Under the pieces are notes generated by a model, which did no database searches, was not told the DNA's origin, and saw nothing but the letters and a program-made list of their open reading frames with translations. Shown piece by piece: positions 1-5,844 of a stretch of 10,940 nucleotides of DNA. Source of the DNA: Ectopseudomonas composti (GTDB lineage Bacteria > Pseudomonadota > Gammaproteobacteria > Pseudomonadales > Pseudomonadaceae); assembly GCA_946886245.1 (NCBI GenBank), contig CAMPIF010000102.1, forward strand, positions 1 to 10,940. The letters run 5' to 3'. Every line of letters begins with the position of its first letter. The first letter of the stretch is position 1. The translations under genes were made by a program, and so were the position numbers.

Positions 1-495
1 GAACAGTGGCATATCGCGGCGGGCAGCGGCCTCAAGGTGTTCGACACGGCGCTGGGCAAGCTGGGCATCCTGATCTGCTACGACAACGAGTTTCCGCTGC
101 TGGCGCATACCCTGGCCGAGGCGGGTGTCGATCTGATCCTGGCGCCCAGTTGCACCGACACCCTGGCCGGCTTTCACCGCGTGCGCATCGGCGCCCAGGC
201 TCGCGCGCTGGAGAACCAGATCGCCGTGCTGCACTCGCCCACCGTCGGCCTGGCGCCCTGGTCGCCCTCGCTGGACGAGGGCTATGGCCGCGCCTCGCTG
301 TACGTGCCATCTGACTACGGCATGCCGGCCAGCGGCATCGTCGCCGAGAGCGAGGAGCTGTGCCCCACGGGCAGCCACTGGCTGATCTGCGAGCTGGATC
401 TGGATGAGCTGCGCCGCGTGCGCGAGCAGGGCCAGGAGTTCAACCGTCGCGACTGGCCACGACAGTTCGATGACGGCCGGTTGGTGCTGCGTTGA
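1..495 (+). CDS. Carbon-nitrogen hydrolase (nitrilase superfamily), C-terminal part
   Basis: The reading frame is open from the first base and ends at a TGA at 493-495; the N-terminus lies outside the window, so this is a partial gene of 164 visible codons. The protein reads as a nitrilase/amidase-family enzyme, which hydrolyses C-N bonds in amides or nitriles. The nucleophile elbow LGILICYDNEFP places the catalytic Cys at codon 26 (bases 76-78). It is followed by the family pattern of a strand ending in LILAPSC, a region rich in arginine (HRVRIGAQARALEN) and the segment GLAPWSPS. The catalytic Glu and Lys normally sit before this Cys; the Glu must be off the edge and I cannot confirm the Lys. 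The substrate is unknown. The stop codon overlaps the TTG start of the downstream AFG1-like ATPase, so the two are probably co-transcribed. An internal ATG-free start at GTG 37 is possible in principle but would split the conserved domain. Confidence 0.88.
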   Translation, partial: EQWHIAAGSGLKVFDTALGKLGILICYDNEFPLLAHTLAEAGVDLILAPSCTDTLAGFHRVRIGAQARALENQIAVLHSPTVGLAPWSPSLDEGYGRASLYVPSDYGMPASGIVAESEELCPTGSHWLICELDLDELRRVREQGQEFNRRDWPRQFDDGRLVLR

Positions 496-1610
496 ACGCG
501 CCGCAGGCCCTGCCGGACTCGCCTCGTGCTGCCTACGCGCGTGCGCTTTCAGCCGGCTTCGTGGTCGATGCTGCACAACGCCGCGCGGTCGAGGCGCTGC
601 AGCAGTGCTTCGAGGCCGCGCAACGTGGCGAACGGCCGCTCGGCGTTTATCTCTGGGGGCCGGTCGGCCGTGGCAAGACCTGGCTGATGGACCGCTTCTA
701 CAACGCCCTGCGAGTGCCGGCGCGGCGGCAGCATTTTCATCACTTCATGCAATGGGTGCATCGCCGGCAGTTCCAGCTGACCGGCAATGCCGACCCGCTG
801 CGTCTGTTGGCCGAGGAGCTGGGACGCGAGGTACGCGTGCTGTGCTTCGACGAGCTGTTCGTCAGCGATATCGGCGATGCCATGCTGCTGGGCCGCCTGC
901 TCAGCCTGGTGGTGGAGCAGGGCGTGGTGCTGGTGGCCACCTCCAACCAGCCGCCGGATCAGCTCTATGCCGAAGGCTACAACCGCGAACGCTTCCTGCC
1001 GGCCATCGCGACGCTCCAGTCGCATATGCAGGTCGTTGCCGTTGACGGCGAACAGGATCATCGCCTGCATCCCGGTGCCGAGGTTCAACGCTATTGGGTG
1101 CAGCAGCCACAGGCGCTGGGCGAGCTGTTCGCCCGCTTGAGCGAGGGGCAGGTCATCCGCCGTGAACCGCTGGAATTGGCCCATCGCAGCCTGGTGAGCC
1201 TCGGCCACTGTCCGGCGGCGCTGTGGTGCCGTTTTCACGACCTGTGCGAGCAGCCACTGGCGGCGGTGGATTTCATCGAACTGTGCCAGCGCTTCCCGGC
1301 CATCCTGCTCGGCGAGGTGCCATGCCTGGGCGCAGAGCCGCGTGAAGGACGCATCGCCCGTGGCACCGAGGATGGCGCCGAACGGGTCGATGCCGGGGAT
1401 CGACAGTTGCCGGCGCTGTCGCGCAACGACGATGCGGTACGGCGCTTCATTGCCCTGGTCGACGAGTGCTACGACCGCCGCGTGCCGCTGTATGTCGAGG
1501 CCGAGGTGGCGCTGGATGAACTCTACACCCAGGGTTACCTCGGCTTCGCCTTCCGGCGCACGCTAAGCCGCCTGCGCGAGATGCAACTGCAGCGTTTCGG
1601 GGCAAGCTGA
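492..1610 (+). CDS. AFG1/ZapE-family P-loop ATPase
   Basis: A 372-residue protein of the AFG1/LACE1/ZapE family of AAA-like ATPases, of normal family length. Visible motifs: Walker A GPVGRGKT at about residues 56-63, followed by WLMDRFY; the HFHHFMQWVH motif at 81-90; Walker B VLCFDE at about 116-121, followed by VSDIGDAMLLGRL; the sensor-like VLVATSNQPPDQLY at about 147-159; and NRERFLPAI at 164-172. Family members act at the inner membrane: ZapE in cell division in E. coli, AFG1 in mitochondrial protein quality control. The start is a TTG at 492 that shares four bases (TTGA) with the stop of the preceding hydrolase and has no good ribosome binding site, which suggests translational coupling. 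No ATG lies close by, and the residues after this TTG resemble the family N-terminus. From memory, P. aeruginosa zapE (PA4438) has a different neighbourhood, so this may be a paralogue; I therefore give no symbol. It ends one base from the convergent hydrolase stop. Confidence 0.9.
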   Translation: MNAPQALPDSPRAAYARALSAGFVVDAAQRRAVEALQQCFEAAQRGERPLGVYLWGPVGRGKTWLMDRFYNALRVPARRQHFHHFMQWVHRRQFQLTGNADPLRLLAEELGREVRVLCFDELFVSDIGDAMLLGRLLSLVVEQGVVLVATSNQPPDQLYAEGYNRERFLPAIATLQSHMQVVAVDGEQDHRLHPGAEVQRYWVQQPQALGELFARLSEGQVIRREPLELAHRSLVSLGHCPAALWCRFHDLCEQPLAAVDFIELCQRFPAILLGEVPCLGAEPREGRIARGTEDGAERVDAGDRQLPALSRNDDAVRRFIALVDECYDRRVPLYVEAEVALDELYTQGYLGFAFRRTLSRLREMQLQRFGAS

Positions 1611-1611
1611 C

Positions 1612-2160
1612 TCAGCCCGCCAGGTACTGCTCGGTCGAAACCACGCTCGCATAGGCGAAAGCCAGGGCGGCCATGTACGCGGCATGCACCTGGGCGGCCG
1701 CAATCGATTGGCCCTCGAACGCCTGGTCGCGCGTCGCGCAGGCATCGTGAATGACGGTGGTGGCGTAACCAAAGTCGCTGCTGGCGCGTGCGGCGGCATC
1801 GATGCACATATGGCTCATGGCGCCGACCAGGGTTACCTGCTCGATGCCGGCGTCGTCCAGCTGGGCCTTGAGGTCGGTGCCGAGAAAGGCATTGACCTGA
1901 TGCTTGAGCACCACCGCTTCGCCTGCCAGAGGTTGCACCAGCGCATGGATGCGCGCGCCTGTGCTGCCGGGGGCGAAGAAGGGCGCGTCATCGCTCCCGA
2001 ACTCATGGCGTACATGGATGACCTTGTCGCCCGTCTCGCGTGCGGCCGACAGGACGCGAGCGGCATTGGCGGTGGCACTGTCCATGCCCTCGAGCGTCCA
2101 TTTGCCGCCTTCGAAATAGTCATTCTGGATATCGATCAGGATCAGGGCGCGCTTGCTCAT
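1612..2160 (-). CDS. Isochorismatase-family cysteine hydrolase
   Basis: A 182-residue cytoplasmic hydrolase of the isochorismatase/nicotinamidase fold. The Asp-Lys-Cys triad is visible: D10 in ALILIDIQNDYF, K86 in VVLKHQVNAF, and C119 in GAMSHMCIDAAAR, preceded by the usual VTLVG strand. The segment FAPGSTGARIHALVQP before the Lys is typical of the family. Members hydrolyse amides or vinyl ethers (nicotinamide, isochorismate, carbamoyl compounds, ureas); the substrate here cannot be read from the sequence. The start is supported by a GGAG at 2167-2170 (minus strand), six bases before the ATG. The gene is divergent from a GlxA-type regulator across a 94-bp gap, a layout that suggests it is that regulator's target. 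Its stop lies one base from the stop of the convergent AFG1-like gene. Confidence 0.9.
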   Translation of the reverse strand: MSKRALILIDIQNDYFEGGKWTLEGMDSATANAARVLSAARETGDKVIHVRHEFGSDDAPFFAPGSTGARIHALVQPLAGEAVVLKHQVNAFLGTDLKAQLDDAGIEQVTLVGAMSHMCIDAAARASSDFGYATTVIHDACATRDQAFEGQSIAAAQVHAAYMAALAFAYASVVSTEQYLAG

Positions 2161-2254
2161 GGTGTTCTCCGTGGGATGATGTGCGGCACACCTTATCGCC
2201 CTGGCGCGTTTGCGAGGATGGGCAAGGCCGACAATCTGCGGGGAAATACTGACA
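2161..2254. promoter_or_regulatory. Divergent intergenic region with TGTGC-G-GCACA palindrome
   Basis: This 94-bp gap must hold both start regions of the divergent hydrolase and GlxA-type regulator. It contains a perfect 11-bp palindrome, TGTGC-G-GCACA, at 2180-2190, only 20 bases upstream of the hydrolase ATG, where a bound protein could control hydrolase expression. The palindrome is visible; its use as an operator is inference. I see no convincing pair of sigma70 -35/-10 boxes in either direction. Confidence 0.35.
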
Positions 2255-3223
2255 ATGAGCGAGCGCTGTCTGGAGATCGGATTATTGCTCTACCCCGGTG
2301 CGCAGCTCGCTGCGGTGCATGGGTTGGGGGATCTGTTCAGCGTGGCCAATCGGATGGCGACGGGGCAGGAACGCCAGGCAGTGCCTCGGCTGCGGGTCAG
2401 TCACTGGCAGGCCGATGAGGCGGGGGGCGTGCGTCGGGTGTTCGACAGCCAGCCGCTGGATGAGGGGGCGCCGCAGGTGGTGATTTTGCCGCCCTGTCTG
2501 GATGGCGATGCCGCACAGCCGCTCGCCGCGTGTTATCGCGACTGGCTGCGTGAGCAGCATGGAGCGGGTGTATTGCTGGCGTCGGTCTGCGTCGGGGCTT
2601 TCGCGTTGGCCGAGGCCGGGTTGCTCGATGGTCGTACGGTAACCACCCACTGGGCGCTGGCCGCGCAGATGGCGGCGCGTTTTCCGCTGGTCCAGGTACT
2701 CCCCGAACGCATGGTCATCGATGACGCTGATCTGATCACCGCCGGGGGCTTGATGGCCTGGACCGATCTTGGCCTGGCGCTGGTGACGCGGCTGATGGGG
2801 CCGACCATCGCGGCGGAGACCGCGCGCTTTCTGGTGGTCGATCTGAACCGTGAGTCGCAGCGGCATTTCAGCAGCTTTGCGCCCAGTCTCGATCATGGCG
2901 ACGCAGCGGTACTGGCCGTGCAGCGTTGGCTTCAGGGGGCGGCGGAGGCGAGCCTGGCCGACATGGCCGCTCGTGCTGGCCTGGGTGAGCGCACGTTCCT
3001 GCGCCGTTTTCGCGCGGCCACGGGCATGAAACCGACCGAGTATTGCCAGCAGTTGCGGGTGAGCAAGGCGCGCGAGTTGCTCGAGTTCAATCGCCAGAGC
3101 ATCGAGCAGGTGGCCTGGCAGGTGGGATACGGCGACACTGGTGCGTTTCGCAAGGTGTTCACCCGCCTGGTGGGGGTGTCGCCTGGCGATTATCGGCGGC
3201 GCTTCGGTGCGGCGGCGCGCTAG
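2255..3223 (+). CDS. GlxA-family transcriptional regulator (DJ-1/PfpI domain plus AraC-type HTH)
   Basis: A 322-residue regulator. Residues about 5-185 form a DJ-1/PfpI-like sensing domain, with the elbow ASVCVGAFALAEAGLLDG (Cys112) followed by TVTTHW, both highly typical of the family. Residues about 217-318 are an AraC-type DNA-binding domain with two helix-turn-helix units (about 233-254, SLADMAARAGLGERTFLRRF, and about 282-303) and the signature VGYGDTGAFRKVF. I chose the ATG at 2255 over the in-frame upstream ATG at 2210 because GGGGA at 2240-2244 sits about 10 bases before it and MSERCLEIGLLLYPG begins as family members do. In Pseudomonas, known relatives (GbdR, CdhR, ArgR, SouR) sense quaternary amines or amino acids and activate catabolic genes, so an amine-type ligand is a reasonable guess. 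The likely target is the divergent cysteine hydrolase. Its stop overlaps the DUF1028 gene's stop by four bases, tail to tail. Confidence 0.92.
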   Translation: MSERCLEIGLLLYPGAQLAAVHGLGDLFSVANRMATGQERQAVPRLRVSHWQADEAGGVRRVFDSQPLDEGAPQVVILPPCLDGDAAQPLAACYRDWLREQHGAGVLLASVCVGAFALAEAGLLDGRTVTTHWALAAQMAARFPLVQVLPERMVIDDADLITAGGLMAWTDLGLALVTRLMGPTIAAETARFLVVDLNRESQRHFSSFAPSLDHGDAAVLAVQRWLQGAAEASLADMAARAGLGERTFLRRFRAATGMKPTEYCQQLRVSKARELLEFNRQSIEQVAWQVGYGDTGAFRKVFTRLVGVSPGDYRRRFGAAAR

Positions 3224-3894
3224 ACCGAGTCCTCCGCCGCCAGGCCTGCCGGATTGTCGCGTGTGGGCATGGCGAGGATCTCCGGCAGCACGTCGCGGGC
3301 GAACACCTTGTGCAGACGGCGCAGTTCGGCCAGCGGATCGAGGTGATGGTCGACGCGGATGTCCCACAGTGGATACTCCTGCTGATCGACCACGTAGATC
3401 ACGGCGGACGACTCGCCATGCCGGTCGCCGCCGCAACGGTCGCCGGCGGCCAGCGCTTCGATCAGGCGTTCGATCAGCGGGCGTTTCTCGGTGCGGCGAA
3501 ATGCTTCGGCCGCTGCATCCAGCACCTGCGGGCCGACCAGGCGATTGCCCTGTACGCAGAACTGTGCGCCGGCCAGCGAGCCGGCCCAGGGGATGCATTT
3601 CTCTCCGGTCCAGCAGACCGTATCGCCCTGGGCGTCGATCAGCGCGCACTGGCGCAGTTCCATGCAGGGATCGGTGACTTTGAGTCGCTGCAGCGCTTCG
3701 TTCGCCGATAAACCCTGACGCAGCAGCTCCAGGCCATCGAGTCCCAGATAGGGATTGACCTGCGCCTGGGTCGCCACTGCTCCTGCACCGGCGGCGGCGT
3801 GGCTGAGCAGCTTGCCGACGGCAGGCATCGCCGTGGCGGCGGCTACGCCGAACTGGCCACTGCGAGGGCAGCGGGCAATGATGGAAAAGGTCAT
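3220..3894 (-). CDS. DUF1028 family protein (Ntn-hydrolase-like fold)
   Basis: A 224-residue protein whose N-terminus (MTFSIIARCPRSGQFGVAAA, then ATQAQVNPYLGLDGLELL) is characteristic of DUF1028, a family of unknown function with an Ntn-hydrolase-like fold. Further family features are the internal WTGEKCIPWAGSLAG segment, a GNRLVG strand and the C-terminal half with RCGGDRHGESSAVIYVV followed by DIRVDHHLDPLAEL. The length is normal for the single-domain form; no C-terminal peptidoglycan-binding extension is present. I see no signal peptide. The start is supported by AAGGAG five bases before the ATG. Members often sit beside amine or amino-acid catabolic genes, and a hydrolytic role is plausible but unproven. 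It is convergent with the GlxA-type regulator (4-bp overlap of stops) and has its own promoter region in the gap before fumarase. Confidence 0.88.
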   Translation of the reverse strand: MTFSIIARCPRSGQFGVAAATAMPAVGKLLSHAAAGAGAVATQAQVNPYLGLDGLELLRQGLSANEALQRLKVTDPCMELRQCALIDAQGDTVCWTGEKCIPWAGSLAGAQFCVQGNRLVGPQVLDAAAEAFRRTEKRPLIERLIEALAAGDRCGGDRHGESSAVIYVVDQQEYPLWDIRVDHHLDPLAELRRLHKVFARDVLPEILAMPTRDNPAGLAAEDSV

Positions 3895-4000
3895 GGCAAC
3901 TCCTTGGCGGTTTCTCGCTTAGGCCACGCCTTGCCAGGTATCGTTCCGCTTGGCTGATCCATGCCGGCAGCTCCGATTCAATGTCAGCGCCCGGAAACGC

Positions 4001-4027
4001 AGAAGCCCGGCACAGGGCCGGGCTTCT
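4001..4027 (-). terminator. Hairpin terminator after fumarase
   Basis: A perfect 11-bp stem: AGAAGCCCGGC (4001-4011) pairs with GCCGGGCTTCT (4017-4027) around a 5-nt loop. It lies about 35 bases beyond the fumarase stop. The flanks are T-rich pyrimidine on both strands rather than a clean T run, so it could work in both directions. The only gene that needs it is fumarase, since the DUF1028 gene is transcribed away from it. Confidence 0.7.
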
Positions 4028-4031
4028 TCTT

Positions 4032-4060
4032 GCAGCTTGAAGCTTGTCGCTTGCGGCTGC
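4032..4060. repeat. Small CTTG-rich imperfect repeat between fumarase stop and terminator
   Basis: These 29 bases contain AGCTTG, AGCTTG and CGCTTG units separated by two or three bases, bounded by GCAGC (4032-4036) and its complement GCTGC (4056-4060). The stretch starts two bases after the fumarase stop in the direction of transcription and could fold as an extra weak hairpin in the 3' end of the mRNA. Its origin is unclear. Confidence 0.4.
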
Positions 4061-4061
4061 C

Positions 4062-5585
4062 TTACTTCACTTCCACCGCCAGGCTTTCGGCGATCTTCTT
4101 GTTCCAGATCGCAGGGCCGGTGATGTGCACCGACTCACCATTGGTGTCGACCGCGACGGTCACCGGCATGTCCTTCACGTCGAACTCGTAGATGGCTTCC
4201 ATACCGAGTTCTTCGAAGGCCAGGACCTTGGACTTCTTGATCGCCTGGGCCACCAGATAGGCAGCGCCGCCGACAGCCATCAGGTACACGGCCTTGTTGT
4301 CCTTGATCGCGTCGATGGCGATCGGGCCACGCTCGGACTTGCCGATCATGCCCAAGAGGCCGGTCTGCTCGAGAATCTGGCGGGTGAACTTGTCCATCCG
4401 GGTAGCGGTGGTCGGGCCGGCCGGGCCTACCACTTCGTCACCGACCGGATCGACCGGGCCGACGTAATAGATGAAGCGACCTTTCAGGTCCACCGGCAGT
4501 TGCTCGCCCTTGTTGAGCATGTCGACCATGCGCTTGTGCGCAGCGTCGCGGCCGGTGAGCATCTTGCCGTTGAGCAGCACGGTCTCGCCCGGCTTCCAGC
4601 TCTGCACGTCTTCCGGGGTGAGGGTGTCGAGGTTGACGCGACGCGCGCTCGGGCCGGCTTCCCAGACGATTTCCGGATAGGCGTCCAGATCCGGCGCTTG
4701 CAGTTCGGCAGGTCCCGAGCCGTCGAGCACGAAGTGGGCGTGACGGGTGGCGGCGCAGTTGGGGATCATGCACACCGGCAGCGAAGCCGCGTGGGTCGGG
4801 TAATCCATGATCTTCACGTCGAGCACGGTGGTCAGGCCGCCCAGACCCTGGGCGCCGATGCCCAGCTGGTTGACCTTCTCGAACAGCTCCAGGCGCAGCT
4901 CTTCGATGCGGTTCTGTGGGCCACGGGCCTGCAGCTCGTGGATGTCGATGTGCTCCATCAGCACTTCCTTGGCCATCACTGCCGCTTTTTCGGCAGTACC
5001 GCCGATACCGATGCCGAGCATGCCCGGCGGGCACCAGCCGGCGCCCATGGTCGGCACGGTCTTCAGCACCCAGTCGACGATGGAGTCGGACGGGTTGAGC
5101 ATGGCCATCTTCGATTTGTTCTCGGAGCCGCCGCCCTTGGCCGCGACGTCCACTTCGACCTTGTCGCCGGGGACGATGGAGTAGTGGATCACCGCCGGGG
5201 TGTTGTCCTTGGTGTTTTTACGCGCGCCGGCCGGGTCGGCCAGGATCGAGGCGCGCAGGACGTTTTCCGGCAGGTTGTAGGCGCGGCGCACGCCCTCGTT
5301 GATCATGTCGTCGACGCTCATGGTGGCGCCGTCCCAGCGCACGTCCATGCCGACCTTGATGAACACGGTGACGATGCCGGTGTCCTGGCAGATCGGGCGG
5401 TGGCCGGTGGCACACATGCGCGAGTTGATCAGGATCTGCGCCATGGAGTCCTTGGCGGCCGGCGACTCTTCCTTCAGGTAGGCCTCGTGCATCGCCTGGA
5501 TGAAGTCGACGGGGTGGTAATAGGAGATGAACTGCAGTGCGTCGGCGACGCTCTGAATCAGGTCGTCCTGCTTGATCACGGTCAT
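4062..5585 (-). CDS. fumA: Class I (iron-sulfur) fumarate hydratase
   Basis: A 507-residue class I fumarase that converts fumarate to malate in the TCA cycle with a [4Fe-4S] cluster; cytoplasmic. The three likely cluster cysteines are C66 (RPICQDTG), C185 (GAGWCPPGMLGIGIGG) and C277 (IPNCAATRHAHF), with spacing like that of characterised class I enzymes. The C-terminal beta-type domain begins around residue 300 and contains the conserved GPTTATRMDKFT and KGDNKAVY-like stretches (IKDNKAVYLMAVGGAAYL). Length is full. The start ATG at 5583-5585 is preceded by GGAGCGCCCCA with AGGAG, a good ribosome binding site. In P. aeruginosa the corresponding gene (PA4333) also lies next to the membrane GGDEF gene. 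The oxygen-sensitive cluster distinguishes it from class II FumC, which Pseudomonas also tends to carry. The leader upstream is unusually rich in inverted repeats. Confidence 0.97.
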   Translation of the reverse strand: MTVIKQDDLIQSVADALQFISYYHPVDFIQAMHEAYLKEESPAAKDSMAQILINSRMCATGHRPICQDTGIVTVFIKVGMDVRWDGATMSVDDMINEGVRRAYNLPENVLRASILADPAGARKNTKDNTPAVIHYSIVPGDKVEVDVAAKGGGSENKSKMAMLNPSDSIVDWVLKTVPTMGAGWCPPGMLGIGIGGTAEKAAVMAKEVLMEHIDIHELQARGPQNRIEELRLELFEKVNQLGIGAQGLGGLTTVLDVKIMDYPTHAASLPVCMIPNCAATRHAHFVLDGSGPAELQAPDLDAYPEIVWEAGPSARRVNLDTLTPEDVQSWKPGETVLLNGKMLTGRDAAHKRMVDMLNKGEQLPVDLKGRFIYYVGPVDPVGDEVVGPAGPTTATRMDKFTRQILEQTGLLGMIGKSERGPIAIDAIKDNKAVYLMAVGGAAYLVAQAIKKSKVLAFEELGMEAIYEFDVKDMPVTVAVDTNGESVHITGPAIWNKKIAESLAVEVK

Positions 5586-5621
5586 TGGGGCGCTCCTCTA
5601 TCAGGGAACATCTACAAGGAA

Positions 5622-5643
5622 GCGCCGGACAACGACCCGGCGC
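5622..5643 (-). promoter_or_regulatory. GC-rich hairpin in fumarase leader
   Basis: GCGCCGG (5622-5628) and CCGGCGC (5637-5643) form a perfect 7-bp inverted repeat with an 8-nt loop. It lies about 37 bases upstream of the fumarase start, so if transcription starts at the TATACT candidate it would fold in the 5' leader of the mRNA. A role in mRNA stability or translation is possible; it lacks a T run in the direction of transcription, so it is not a good terminator. Confidence 0.4.
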
Positions 5644-5659
5644 AACGGCGGAAGGGCGT

Positions 5660-5690
5660 CTCTGAAAGCTACCTTGAATATTTTTCAGAG
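5660..5690. promoter_or_regulatory. AT-rich inverted repeat upstream of fumarase
   Basis: CTCTGAAA (5660-5667) and TTTCAGAG (5683-5690) form a perfect 8-bp inverted repeat around a 15-bp AT-rich centre. The centre-to-centre distance of 23 bp (about two helical turns) would suit a dimeric regulator, and it lies just downstream of the candidate fumarase -10 box, where binding would repress. It could instead be an mRNA hairpin. I do not recognise it as a known site. Confidence 0.35.
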
Positions 5691-5709
5691 CCACCCAAAA
5701 AGGCGCGGC

Positions 5710-5715
5710 AGTATA
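5710..5715 (-). promoter_or_regulatory. Candidate -10 box for fumarase (TATACT)
   Basis: On the minus strand the bases read TATACT, five of six matching the sigma70 -10 consensus. At a spacing of 17 or 18 bases there is no TTGACA-like -35 box (GTGCCC or TGTGCC), so if used it would be a weak or activator-dependent promoter. It would give a leader of about 120 bases. Confidence 0.35.
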
Positions 5716-5794
5716 CCGCAGCCGGCTGGGGCGGGCACAGCACGCGAAGGTCGATGCCAGAGGCAGAGGGCGGTTATCGGCACCCTAGGCTTTT

Positions 5795-5804
5795 TGTGAT
5801 CACA
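5795..5804. promoter_or_regulatory. TGTGATCACA palindrome upstream of diguanylate cyclase
   Basis: A perfect 10-bp palindrome, 40 bases upstream of the cyclase ATG. Its halves (TGTGA and TCACA) are those of a CRP/Vfr half-site, but they abut directly instead of being separated by six bases, so it is not a standard CRP/Vfr site. Another regulator could use it, or it may be chance. Confidence 0.25.
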
Positions 5805-5844
5805 GGCGTAGAGTACGGCCAGATGCCAGTATGGGATGGAGCCC

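Noticed and set aside
549..1238. A 229-codon open frame opposite the AFG1-like ATPase
   Set aside because: Antisense shadow, Gln- and His-rich, no domain.
2282..3649. A 455-codon open frame on the minus strand opposite the GlxA-type regulator and overlapping DUF1028
   Set aside because: The product is Arg- and Pro-rich with no domain, while both real genes at this place have strong family motifs.
5795..5804. A Vfr/CRP binding site at the TGTGATCACA palindrome
   Set aside because: The two half-sites abut without the six-base spacer required for CRP or Vfr, so I list it only as an unassigned palindrome.
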